Source: Lachnospiraceae bacterium UBA3820
GTDB lineage: Bacteria; Bacillota; Clostridia; Lachnospirales; Lachnospiraceae
Reading direction: 5' to 3'
Assembly: GCA_002369325.1 (NCBI GenBank)
Contig: DFDU01000031.1
Coordinates: forward strand, 9,990 to 38,421
DNA: 28,432 bases
Shown piece after piece: positions 8,115 through 16,821 of this stretch. The position numbers and the translations under genes were made by a program. The stretch's first letter is position 1. Each line of letters begins with the position of its first letter. The notes under the pieces were generated by a model. The model had not been told where the DNA came from, made no database searches, and worked only from the letters and a program-made list of their open reading frames with translations.

Positions 8115-8849
8115 ATGCAAAGCGAAAATGTTATACAGGTTAAAGATGTATCAATCCAGTTCAGACTGTATAAAGAACAGGTGAACAGCTTAAAAGAATA
8201 TATGATAAGAAAGATGACCAGAAAGCTTCAATACGAAAACTTCTGGGCGCTTAAGAACGTAAGCTTCGATGTGAAAAAAGGTGAAGCGGTTGCCATAGTC
8301 GGAAAGAACGGTTCGGGCAAAAGTACGATGCTTAAGATTGTGTCGGGAGTAATGCAGCCGACCTTCGGAACACTTGATATCAGGGGAACGATTGCTCCTA
8401 TGATAGAGCTTGGGGCCGGCTTTGATTTTGAACTTACCGCCAGAGAAAACATTTTCTTAAACGGAGCGATATTGGGTTATCCAAAGGATATGCTTGAGGA
8501 AAATCTTGATGAGATAATCTCCTTTGCCGAGCTTGAAAAGTTTCAGGACGTTCCGATAAAGAACTATTCATCGGGTATGGTAACCAGACTTGGATTTTCC
8601 ATTGCGACAATATATAAGCCTGATATTTTGATAGTGGATGAGATTTTGTCCGTAGGAGATTTCAGATTTCAGGCAAAATGCGAAGAGAGAATTCAAAAGA
8701 TGAGAGAGCAGGGTACAACGCTGCTTCTTGTTTCGCACAGCACCGAGCAGGTAAAAAGAGTATGTGACAGAGCCATACTTTTATCAAACGGCAATAAAAT
8801 ATTGGACGGAGATACGGAAGAGGTATGCAATCTGTATCTGGATATGTAA
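8115..8849 (+). CDS. ABC polysaccharide exporter ATPase (Wzt/RgpD/TagH-like), short form
   Basis: This 244-residue ATPase has Walker A GKNGSGKST (63-71), signature YSSGM (151-155), Walker B ILIVDE (171-176) and switch His208. IELGAGFDFELTARENI (97-113) and DEILSVGD are hallmarks of the polysaccharide exporter subgroup. The ATG at 8115, with GAGG 6 bases upstream, is preferred to the TTG at 8112. It ends soon after the ATPase domain and so lacks the C-terminal carbohydrate-binding domain of long Wzt proteins. Chain export is then probably not gated by a built-in cap-recognition domain. Two coiled-coil genes follow directly. Confidence 0.92.
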   Translation: MQSENVIQVKDVSIQFRLYKEQVNSLKEYMIRKMTRKLQYENFWALKNVSFDVKKGEAVAIVGKNGSGKSTMLKIVSGVMQPTFGTLDIRGTIAPMIELGAGFDFELTARENIFLNGAILGYPKDMLEENLDEIISFAELEKFQDVPIKNYSSGMVTRLGFSIATIYKPDILIVDEILSVGDFRFQAKCEERIQKMREQGTTLLLVSHSTEQVKRVCDRAILLSNGNKILDGDTEEVCNLYLDM

Positions 8850-8865
8850 AGTGATAGGAGGAAAC

Positions 8866-9582
8866 ATGTTAGTATTTGTTTTTTTGGAAATCAATAATGA
8901 AAGAAAACCGTTATATGCGGAAGAATTTAATAAATGTCTTAAAAGTGTATCTACAGGAAACGGTATTATTGTTGCCTCTAAGGAATATAAGGCTCTTGCT
9001 TTGGATAAGGAATGCGTTTTACAGATTCCTGACAGCATTATGAATGATATAGATAACGGACTTGTTTCACCGGAAAACAGAGGACTGTTTTTATGCATAA
9101 ACAAAAACAATGCAATTATCGACTGGATAAGTGAAATATTAAGCAATAAAGACGTGACAGGTATTTTGCTTATGGGCAGATATTATGATTTTATCAGTGC
9201 TGCAAAGAAAAATAATGTTTCGATTTATTATTCGGAAATAATTGACGGAAAGACGGAAGACATAACCAGGGGTGTTCTTGAAAAGGAAGAAGATTACAGA
9301 AATCAGATAAATTCCCTGACAAACGATTTGCATGATTTGCGTGAAGAAATAAAAGACAAAAACGAACAGATAGCACAATTTCATAATCGTATAGGAAGTC
9401 TTCAGGAAGAATTGTATAACCGTAAAAATCAGGTAAAGGCACTTGAAGAGCAATGGGAATATGCGGAGAAGAAGGTTGATAAGATAGAAGATGAAAAATT
9501 TCTTTATCTTAAGATGTATAAGAGTTTTCTTAAGGAGTTGGATGAAACCAAAGTTGAATTGCTTAATTTGAGAAAAAAGTAA
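8866..9582 (+). CDS. Uncharacterised protein: alpha/beta N-domain plus long C-terminal coiled coil
   Basis: The start at 8866 has AGGAGG at 8857-8862. The protein has 238 residues, with no signal peptide and no long hydrophobic helix. Residues 1-140 alternate strand-like and helical stretches (MLVFVFLE, GIIVAS, GLFLCIN, VTGILLMG, VSIYYSEI), suggesting an alpha/beta fold; no known active-site motif was recognised. Residues about 142-236 are highly charged, with hydrophobic residues at 148, 151, 155, 158 and 162. That is classic heptad spacing and runs almost to the end. It sits 16 bases after the exporter ATPase and just before a second coiled-coil gene and the RgpF-like gene. A scaffold or chain-length role is possible but is inference. 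I do not recognise a family. Confidence 0.7.
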   Translation: MLVFVFLEINNERKPLYAEEFNKCLKSVSTGNGIIVASKEYKALALDKECVLQIPDSIMNDIDNGLVSPENRGLFLCINKNNAIIDWISEILSNKDVTGILLMGRYYDFISAAKKNNVSIYYSEIIDGKTEDITRGVLEKEEDYRNQINSLTNDLHDLREEIKDKNEQIAQFHNRIGSLQEELYNRKNQVKALEEQWEYAEKKVDKIEDEKFLYLKMYKSFLKELDETKVELLNLRKK

Positions 9583-9604
9583 ATTGTAATCGGTGGTGAA
9601 AATT

Positions 9605-9931
9605 ATGGATGAAATCGCAAAATTAAAAAAAGAAATCGAAAATTTGAAAAATGATAATGAAAAGCTTTCCATTGAGCTTGATGAAGCAAAAAAAGGATGG
9701 AGCGAAAGTGTGAGCTATTGGCAGATGGCTGTTAAAGCCAATGAAGAAAAGGATGCGGAGATATCCTCCATCGAAAAAAAATATGACGAAAAGATAGAAA
9801 GAATAAGAGCTGAAAAGAAAAAACTTCAGGATAAAATCGAAGAGATGGATAAACTTATAGTTCCTATTATGGAGAGGGACGTAAAGCTCCAGGAGGAACT
9901 CAATGAATTAAAGGGGAGGAATAATAAATGA
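9605..9931 (+). CDS. Small uncharacterised coiled-coil protein
   Basis: The protein has 108 residues from ATG 9605; GGTGG at 9592-9596 gives an 8-base gap. An in-frame GTG at 9593 is less likely. Almost the entire chain is Lys/Glu-rich with heptad-spaced Ile and Leu (IAKLKKEIENLKND at the N-terminus). A less regular patch around residues 32-45 contains two Trp. No signal peptide, membrane helix or enzyme motif is visible. Its TGA overlaps the ATG of the RgpF-like gene (ATGA), so translation is probably coupled. It may pair with the coiled coil of the upstream protein; no function can be assigned. Confidence 0.65.
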   Translation: MDEIAKLKKEIENLKNDNEKLSIELDEAKKGWSESVSYWQMAVKANEEKDAEISSIEKKYDEKIERIRAEKKKLQDKIEEMDKLIVPIMERDVKLQEELNELKGRNNK

Positions 9932-12189
9932 TATACAATAAGGATGGAAAAAGGTTACTCATATACTTTTTTTATGACAGACAGGGTATTGTCGACAGAT
10001 ATGTTGATTATCTTTTGAATGATATTATGAAAAGTGTCGACGAGCTTATTGTAGTCTGTAACGGCCTCCTCAATGATGAAGGAAAGGCTGTATTTGCAAA
10101 GTATGCCAAGGATGAAAATATAATAGTAAGAGATAACAAGGGCTTTGATGTATGGGCTTATAAGACTGCGCTCGAACATGTCGGATATGAAAATCTCAAG
10201 AATTACAGTGAAGTAATAATGATGAACTTTACCATAATGGGTCCGATTTATCCTTTTGCGGAAATGTTTGAGGAAATGGACAAGAGAGATCTTGACTTCT
10301 GGGGAATGACTATTTTCCATAAGATAAATGCCAATCCGTATGATATCAAGTTTGGTTATATTCCTACACACCTTCAGTCTCACTTTATAGCAGTAAGAAC
10401 CGATATGCTCACAAGTAAGGAATATATCAATTATTGGAAAAATATGCCGGAAATCAAGTCTTATATGGACGCGGTAGGCAAGCATGAAGCTATATTCACA
10501 AAGACCTTTGATGATTATGGATTTAATTGGGATGTATATGTTGATACCAAGGATTTATTAAAGAATTGTCATCATCCGATAATCCTTAAACCAAAGGAAC
10601 TTATCGAAAACAGAAAGTGTCCTATTTTCAAGAGAAGAAGCTTCTTCCATAATTATGATGACATACTTGATTATACAACCGGTGAGCCGGCATTGGAACT
10701 TTTTGATTATATCAAGGATCATACGGATTATGATGTAAATATGATTTTTGAAAATCTTTTAAGACTCGAAAATCAGGCTGATTTAAAGAAAAATTTACAC
10801 TGGGATTATAATCTTCCTTTTGAATATGATACAAATCCGGAAATAGAAATAAAGGACAAGAAAATAGCATTGGTAATTCATCAATACTTCGATGATTTGA
10901 TTGATTATTGTTATAATTATGCTCTTTCTATGCCTGTCGAAAGCGATATATATATTACGACCGATACAACCAGAAAGCAAAAGGCTATAGAAGAAAAATT
11001 CAAGCAGGGTCCATGGAATAAGGTGGAAGTAATCCTTATAGAAAACAGAGGAAGAGATGTAAGTGCACTTTTGGTTGCAACCAAGGAATTTATACATAAT
11101 TATGATTATGTATGCTTTATGCACGATAAGAAGGTTGCACAGCTTGATATGGGAATAAAGGGCGAAGCATTTTCATACAAATGCTTTGAAAACCTTTTGA
11201 AGTCCAAGGAATTCGTTAAAAATGTAATTAACACATTTGAGAAAAATGAAAAGCTCGGAATAATGATGCCGCCGCCACCAAACTTTGCGGAGTATTATCC
11301 TACAATAGGTGCTACCGATTGGGGTCCTAATTATGATGAAACCGTAAAGCTTGCAAAGAAATTGAAATTAACGGTAAATATAAATAAAGATAAGGAGCCT
11401 ATAGCACCGCTCGGAACCATGTTCTGGTTCAGACCGGCAGCTATGAAGCTTTTGTTTGATCAGGATTGGGAATATGACGATTTCCCTGCCGAGCCAAATA
11501 AAATAGACGGAACACTTCTTCATGCCGTTGAGAGAATTTATCCTTATGTGGTACAACAGGAAGGCTATTATCCTGCATGGCTTATGAACGAGAAATATGC
11601 AACCGTTGAGCTGGATAATCTTTACTTTATGTTAAGACAGTTAAATAAGTCTGTTTTTGAAACATTTGGTGTATCAACTCAGAATGCCATAATTAAGAGA
11701 CTTGAGGATACAAAGGAATATATCCTTTATCCTGAACTTAATGTATGTAAGCTTTATCTTTGTACCGAAAAGGGATATTCGGAAAAGGATTCGGTATTTT
11801 ATAACTATCCTGCATATACTCATGATTTTGTTTATAAGAAGCTTAGCAAATTCGGCCCTGTAAGTGAATTCAGATGGGATCCTAATGAACTTCCGGGCGG
11901 CCAGGTTATGATAGAAATGGTTAAGATTAAACTTAAGTCCGGTGAAGTGATTTACAAGAGTCAGAAGGATGCAATTCATAACGGCTTCCAGATTAATGAT
12001 GCGATTGTATTTGTGGGAAAAGATCCGCAATTGGTTTTCAAGCTTCCTAAAAAATGTGTAATCGAAAGTGTTCATATCAAGGCTCATATAGAGAAAAATA
12101 TGACTGAAAACAATTTAAGATACATTGAAGGAAAGCTTAGAAAGAAAAATGTAGTAAAGCGTGTAGCCAAGAAAATTTTAAGAAGATAA
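9928..12189 (+). CDS. Rhamnan synthesis protein F family (RgpF-like), two units
   Basis: The protein has 753 residues, longer than typical streptococcal RgpF (about 580). Two related units are visible. Unit 1 (about 8-270) has NKGFDVWAY (70-78) and a run ending GPIYPF. Unit 2 (about 310-550) has NRGRDVSALL (373-382), CFMHDKK, GTMFWFRP and AWLMNEKYA. Both carry the N-x-G-x-D pattern of the RgpF family. A C-terminal part (about 560-735) looks beta-rich and may bind sugar; the last residues are strongly basic. RgpF proteins act at the cytoplasmic face in assembling rhamnose-containing wall polysaccharides. GGGGAGGA lies 7 bases before the ATG, which overlaps the upstream stop. Family call is firm; the exact linkage made is unknown. 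Confidence 0.85.
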   Translation: MIYNKDGKRLLIYFFYDRQGIVDRYVDYLLNDIMKSVDELIVVCNGLLNDEGKAVFAKYAKDENIIVRDNKGFDVWAYKTALEHVGYENLKNYSEVIMMNFTIMGPIYPFAEMFEEMDKRDLDFWGMTIFHKINANPYDIKFGYIPTHLQSHFIAVRTDMLTSKEYINYWKNMPEIKSYMDAVGKHEAIFTKTFDDYGFNWDVYVDTKDLLKNCHHPIILKPKELIENRKCPIFKRRSFFHNYDDILDYTTGEPALELFDYIKDHTDYDVNMIFENLLRLENQADLKKNLHWDYNLPFEYDTNPEIEIKDKKIALVIHQYFDDLIDYCYNYALSMPVESDIYITTDTTRKQKAIEEKFKQGPWNKVEVILIENRGRDVSALLVATKEFIHNYDYVCFMHDKKVAQLDMGIKGEAFSYKCFENLLKSKEFVKNVINTFEKNEKLGIMMPPPPNFAEYYPTIGATDWGPNYDETVKLAKKLKLTVNINKDKEPIAPLGTMFWFRPAAMKLLFDQDWEYDDFPAEPNKIDGTLLHAVERIYPYVVQQEGYYPAWLMNEKYATVELDNLYFMLRQLNKSVFETFGVSTQNAIIKRLEDTKEYILYPELNVCKLYLCTEKGYSEKDSVFYNYPAYTHDFVYKKLSKFGPVSEFRWDPNELPGGQVMIEMVKIKLKSGEVIYKSQKDAIHNGFQINDAIVFVGKDPQLVFKLPKKCVIESVHIKAHIEKNMTENNLRYIEGKLRKKNVVKRVAKKILRR

Positions 12190-12198
12190 AAGGTATTT

Positions 12199-13218
12199 AT
12201 GATGAAACGAGAAAGACTTTTCTACCTTGATTTAATAAGAGCATTTGCAACGGTTATAATAATTATTACGCATTATAACGCGGTATTTCTTTATCTTATG
12301 CCTGAAGAAAAGGATAAGATTATTATAACTTCGAGGGTTGCAAATTTGTACATCGGAGACTTCGGCGTTTCGCTGTTTTTGATAATAAGCGGAGCTTCCT
12401 TGATGTATGTATATCAGGAAAAACTTGATTTAAAGAAGTTTGTAAAGAAAAGATTTCTCGGTATATATCCTATGTTCTGGATAGCTTATATTCTGGCATT
12501 TGTATATATGTTTTATAACCAGAGAACCTTTGCCGTTGATGTACCTAGGAAGAATTTTATATTTACAATTCTCGGAATAGACGGATATGTATCAACTCTT
12601 AAACCGATAAGTACATTTTATCTGGTCGGCGAGTGGTTTATAGGACTCATACTTATGATGTATGTGGTATTTCCTATCTTAAGAAAGCTTATCATTAAAT
12701 ATCCGATTCCGACTGCTGTCGGGATTATGATAATGTATATATTGTCAATAATATTTGTTGACAGAAATGTTGAGCTTTTTGTCAGGATACCGGAATTTGC
12801 ATTCGGCATGTATTTTGTAAGATATATAAAGAAGGTTAAATGGCCGGCAGTAATCGTGAGCGTTGTTGTGATTTTATATAATACGTTCCTAACACCGCCT
12901 TTTAATAACAACATCCAGACGACCTACATCGGAATCTGTGCATTTTTGATTCTGGTATGGCTTGCTGATTATGTAAAGGTATTCTGGCTTGAGAATATCT
13001 GTTCAATTATAAGCAAATATTCATATGCGATATTTTTGGTGCATCACTTTATAATATTCAGAGTAACGGAAAGATTTAATCTTTACGAGCTTACAAGACT
13101 GGGAACTGTTTCAGCCTTCCTTACGTGTGTTGTATTTACAGCTGCGGGTGCATTTATTTTGTATCAGATAGATAAAAATGTACGCTCAATATTTACTAAA
13201 AAATCGGAGAAAAATTGA
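12199..13218 (+). CDS. Acyltransferase family 3 membrane protein (O-acetyltransferase-like)
   Basis: The protein has 339 residues and about ten membrane segments. The N-terminal FYLDLIRAFATV with Arg14 and the THYN motif with His25 are the standard AT-3 pair. AT-3 proteins move acyl groups, usually acetyl, across the membrane onto sugars. AAAGG precedes two ATGs at 12199 and 12202; either could be used. The 3' end overlaps a possible TTG start of the next gene. In this setting it most likely modifies the polysaccharide being made. Confidence 0.88.
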   Translation: MMKRERLFYLDLIRAFATVIIIITHYNAVFLYLMPEEKDKIIITSRVANLYIGDFGVSLFLIISGASLMYVYQEKLDLKKFVKKRFLGIYPMFWIAYILAFVYMFYNQRTFAVDVPRKNFIFTILGIDGYVSTLKPISTFYLVGEWFIGLILMMYVVFPILRKLIIKYPIPTAVGIMIMYILSIIFVDRNVELFVRIPEFAFGMYFVRYIKKVKWPAVIVSVVVILYNTFLTPPFNNNIQTTYIGICAFLILVWLADYVKVFWLENICSIISKYSYAIFLVHHFIIFRVTERFNLYELTRLGTVSAFLTCVVFTAAGAFILYQIDKNVRSIFTKKSEKN

Positions 13219-13220
13219 TT

Positions 13221-15866
13221 ATGGAGAATAAAAATAACGGTAGAGTCACATTATATACATTTGTCATCATATGTGCTTTGACTTTTATTTTGTTTTTTCA
13301 ATATATTATTGGCGTTAAGTCATTTTATTTTATGCATGTTGTCAGTGATGGAGTTATGCAGTTTTATCCGAATTATGTTGAGTTGTCTAAGGCGTTAAAG
13401 CAGAGTATGTTTGGTGCATTCAGTTGGACAAAAGGATGGGGCGGGTATGTAATGGATACCAATCCTTTTAGCCGGCTGATAACATTATTCGGAGAAAATC
13501 ATATAATCTATATGACGGGTTTGGTTACGGCGTTAAAGGTTACGCTCACCGGACTTTGTTTTTCTTTATATCTGAAAGAGCTAAAGGTCGAAAAAATCAC
13601 AAATATTGTATATTCAATTATGTATGCTTTTTCAATACAGGTTATAGGAGGAGGCTGCTGGTCGACACAGGCCGAGCTGGCCATTATTTTGCCTGTTTTT
13701 TTGTATGCGGTTGAGAAATATAAAAATACAAAAAAAACAGGTGGCTTTTTCGTTGGAATAATTCTTTCAATCCTGTCTTTGTCTCTTTATTTTATGCTTG
13801 TGATGTCGGCTTTTGTGATTGCTTATGCAATTGTTTCAAACATACTTCAAAATGATAAAAAAATCCAAATAAAGAAAAAATATATCATTATATTTGCACT
13901 TGTGATATTTCTTATTTTTGCCTTGAATTTTTCGGCATTCAGGAAGATATTTCAATCCTACAGATTTCAAAAGGGTTTAAACTATCTGGATGACAGTTTT
14001 GGGAAAATATTCACGATAAAAAATATCAAAACTATTATGACAACCGTTCTCAGAAGCTTTTCACCGAACATGCTCGGAATAATAGGCGTAAATATGTATT
14101 ACGGCAGCGAATATGGCCTGGGCTATATAGTTGACGGTTCTTTTTATGCGGGCATATTGATGCTGCTTATGATACCGCAGGCGTTCCATAAGGATAACCG
14201 AAAAAGAAATATTATCTTCGGTATGGGAATTGCAACATGTTTTTTGGTTACGGTTTTTCCACCTCTTCGCCTTATACTTGCAGGCTTTGGAAATGATGAA
14301 TTCAGACTGATACGAATCTGGTTTTTATTTATACTATTATTTATATCATGCATGGCATTTAACGATTTATATACCGGAAAATATAAGCTGTCAAAGAAAA
14401 GATTATATATAACCTCTGCTGTTTGCATAGCATTGCTGACAGCGGGTATTCCGATGCATATATACCTGTTTGACTATGTAAGTGCGATTATAATTATTGT
14501 TATATATAATGTTTTGTTGACTTTATGCTTTTCACATAATAAAAAAGCATTTGTAATATTAATATGTTTTGTTTGTGCAGAAGCTTTGTTTTACAGCTAT
14601 CCTTTTATAAACAATAAGGATGCGATATATACCTCGGAATGGGAAGAAGAAAAATATTATAACGATAAAACAGAAGAAGTGATTTCTCTTATTGAAGAAA
14701 AAGGAGATGAACCGTTTAGAATCAATAAGGCATATATGAGCGTTATGCTAAATGATGCTTCAATACAGAATTTTGAAGGAACAGCGTACTATATTGGAGG
14801 AGTGGGGGTTCCCAATTGTACGGATTTTAATGTCTCGATGGGAATTCCATCAATGTTCAATAACAGAAATTATTGTATGGGCTCATGCGGAAATGTGTAC
14901 GCGGACAGCCTGCTTGCGGTAAGATATGCCGTATCACACAGTGATGAGTTTTATGAAAACGGATATGATTTTGAAAAAAGCGAATATGGCTTAAATTTGT
15001 ATCACAATTCAAACGATGTACCTTTTGCTTTTTTTTACGATAAATATATATTAAGAGAAGAATTTGACAAACTGTCGTTGCAGGACAGAAAGAGAAATAT
15101 ATTAAACTTTGCGGTAATCGATGAAGCTACTGATAAATTGACAAAGTGTGACAAAAATGAGATAATAAATTCTAATGGAAAAATTCTGTGGAATGAGTCG
15201 GTGTCCGGTTATAAATGCGGTGACGTGATACCTGTAAAACCGCTCGAAAAAAATGAAGTAATGATAATTGAAACGGTATCGGACGAGGAATATCTGCTTG
15301 GATTAAAGTGGGCGGTAAACGGTGAGTGGCAAGACGATAATTCTCAATATATGAGCATATATGAAGAGAACGGAAACGCTGTAGCGGAAGTTACAAACCA
15401 ACCGGGAACAAATTATGTTGTTTTGTATTCTTACGGAACCGAAGGCGGAGAAATAATACAAAAGTTAAATATTTATATACTTGATGCAAAAGAGTATTAT
15501 TCCGAGTTTGATGTTAGAATAGATGAGATAAAAAATGATGATGTGGAATTGCTTGACTATTCTTCTGATAATATATCTTTTTTAGCCGGTGAAGAAAAGG
15601 CGAAAATGCTATTTATGTCAATTCCGTATGATGCGGGATTTGATATATATATCGACGGTAAAAAGGTTGAAAAATATAAAGTTGACTACGCATTTACGGG
15701 AGTGATAGTTCCGGAAGGAAATCATGTGGTTGAAGCACGTTATAAAAGGCATATGCCAAAACAGTATAAAGAAGCTGCAGCAATTATCGTAATTTATATT
15801 TTGTTGTCATTGTGTTTGATTATGAAAAAGAAGATAAATGAAAGAAGGAGTAAAGAAAATGACTAG
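13221..15866 (+). CDS. YfhO-type GT-C membrane protein, copy 1
   Basis: The protein has 881 residues from ATG 13221. A TTG at 13215 that overlaps the previous stop (TTGA) is an alternative, since GGAG at 13206-13209 lies 5 bases before it and 11 before the ATG. Multiple membrane segments fill residues about 10-460. Asp43 in the first outer loop is followed by QFYP, as expected of the GT-C catalytic region. The C-terminal extracytoplasmic part (about 465-850) ends in the YfhO hallmark MSIPYDAGFDIYIDGKK plus a later FTGVIVPEGNHVVEARY, then a last membrane helix. B. subtilis and Listeria YfhO move a sugar from undecaprenyl phosphate onto lipoteichoic acid outside the cell. The next gene encodes a GtrB/CsbB-like enzyme that would make such a donor. 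Acceptor unknown. Confidence 0.85.
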   Translation: MENKNNGRVTLYTFVIICALTFILFFQYIIGVKSFYFMHVVSDGVMQFYPNYVELSKALKQSMFGAFSWTKGWGGYVMDTNPFSRLITLFGENHIIYMTGLVTALKVTLTGLCFSLYLKELKVEKITNIVYSIMYAFSIQVIGGGCWSTQAELAIILPVFLYAVEKYKNTKKTGGFFVGIILSILSLSLYFMLVMSAFVIAYAIVSNILQNDKKIQIKKKYIIIFALVIFLIFALNFSAFRKIFQSYRFQKGLNYLDDSFGKIFTIKNIKTIMTTVLRSFSPNMLGIIGVNMYYGSEYGLGYIVDGSFYAGILMLLMIPQAFHKDNRKRNIIFGMGIATCFLVTVFPPLRLILAGFGNDEFRLIRIWFLFILLFISCMAFNDLYTGKYKLSKKRLYITSAVCIALLTAGIPMHIYLFDYVSAIIIIVIYNVLLTLCFSHNKKAFVILICFVCAEALFYSYPFINNKDAIYTSEWEEEKYYNDKTEEVISLIEEKGDEPFRINKAYMSVMLNDASIQNFEGTAYYIGGVGVPNCTDFNVSMGIPSMFNNRNYCMGSCGNVYADSLLAVRYAVSHSDEFYENGYDFEKSEYGLNLYHNSNDVPFAFFYDKYILREEFDKLSLQDRKRNILNFAVIDEATDKLTKCDKNEIINSNGKILWNESVSGYKCGDVIPVKPLEKNEVMIIETVSDEEYLLGLKWAVNGEWQDDNSQYMSIYEENGNAVAEVTNQPGTNYVVLYSYGTEGGEIIQKLNIYILDAKEYYSEFDVRIDEIKNDDVELLDYSSDNISFLAGEEKAKMLFMSIPYDAGFDIYIDGKKVEKYKVDYAFTGVIVPEGNHVVEARYKRHMPKQYKEAAAIIVIYILLSLCLIMKKKINERRSKEND

Positions 15867-16818
15867 TATATCGGTTGTTGTACCTGTTTTTAACGAAGAG
15901 GGAAATGTGGAAGCTTTGCATAAAGAGATACTTGATGTTTGCAAGGCTAATAATTATAAGTTTGAGGTTATTTTTGTTGATGACGGTTCTTCTGATAGAA
16001 CGGCTGAAATCTGTAAGACTTTAAAGCCGCTTAAATTAATTCAGATGAGAAAGAACTTCGGACAGACTGCTGCAATGGATGCCGGTATTAAGGCATCTCA
16101 ATATGATTATATAGTTACCATGGATGGCGACAGACAAAATGATCCTGCGGATATACCTCATATGATTCAATATCTTGAAGAGAATAATCTTGATGTGGTA
16201 TCCGGATGGAGAAAGAACAGAAAAGATACATTTTTTAAGAAATTCACAAGCCGCGGAGCAAATCTTTTAAGACACATGATAGTTCATGACGGTATTCACG
16301 ACAGCGGTTGTTCGTTAAAGGTTTACAGAAAGGAATGCTTTAAGGGCATAAATTTATACGGAGAACAGCATAGATTTATACCTGCACTTCTTAAGATAAA
16401 AGGATTTACAGTGGGAGAATGTGTTGTTAATCACAGACCGAGAACAGCAGGTAAGACAAAGTATAACTGGAAACGTACCGTAAAAGGTTTCGTTGACATG
16501 GTATCCGTCTGGTTCTGGAACAGATATTCAAGCAGACCGCTTCACTTGCTTGGAGCAACTGGCCTTGCATTTATGTTCCTCGGATTTGTATGCGGAATAT
16601 GGTCAATTGTTTTATATGCAACAGGTGCAAAAATGTCTACAAACATTATGCCACCGCTTCTTACTGTATTTTTCGTTATCATAGGCTTGCTGCTTTTTGT
16701 ATTCGGATTGATGAGCGAAATTATGATGAAAACATATTACGGAACACATGTAGATGTACCGTATAGTGTGAAGTCTGTATCTGAGAACACTGATGATAAT
16801 GTTGAGGAGAAAGAATAA
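15859..16818 (+). CDS. GT2 polyprenyl-phosphate glycosyltransferase (GtrB/CsbB/DPM1-like)
   Basis: The protein has 319 residues. ATG 15859 has AAGGAG 8 bases upstream and is preferred to the ATG at 15838. The GT-A domain shows VVVPVFNEEGN (6-16), VDDGSSD (40-46), MDGDRQNDP (88-96) with the metal-binding Asp residues, and DSGCSLKVY (148-156). RPRTAGKTKYNW (193-204) is characteristic of polyprenyl-phosphate sugar synthases. Two C-terminal membrane helices lie at about 230-254 and 266-288. It should load a sugar from a UDP or GDP donor onto undecaprenyl phosphate at the inner face. It starts 8 bases before the end of YfhO copy 1, so the two are probably co-translated partners. No small GtcA/GtrA-type flippase gene was seen nearby. 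Confidence 0.92.
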   Translation: MTSISVVVPVFNEEGNVEALHKEILDVCKANNYKFEVIFVDDGSSDRTAEICKTLKPLKLIQMRKNFGQTAAMDAGIKASQYDYIVTMDGDRQNDPADIPHMIQYLEENNLDVVSGWRKNRKDTFFKKFTSRGANLLRHMIVHDGIHDSGCSLKVYRKECFKGINLYGEQHRFIPALLKIKGFTVGECVVNHRPRTAGKTKYNWKRTVKGFVDMVSVWFWNRYSSRPLHLLGATGLAFMFLGFVCGIWSIVLYATGAKMSTNIMPPLLTVFFVIIGLLLFVFGLMSEIMMKTYYGTHVDVPYSVKSVSENTDDNVEEKE

Positions 16819-16821
16819 TAT

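Noticed and set aside
8764..8865. Longer start for the first coiled-coil protein, inside the Wzt gene
   Set aside because: A perfect AGGAGG lies 4-9 bases before ATG 8866. The upstream 34 codons are the out-of-frame end of Wzt.
9139..9672. A 177-codon minus-strand frame opposite the coiled-coil genes
   Set aside because: Its Phe/Ile/Leu-rich product is what Lys/Glu-rich coiled-coil codons give when read on the other strand. No start signals were seen and it crosses a gene boundary.
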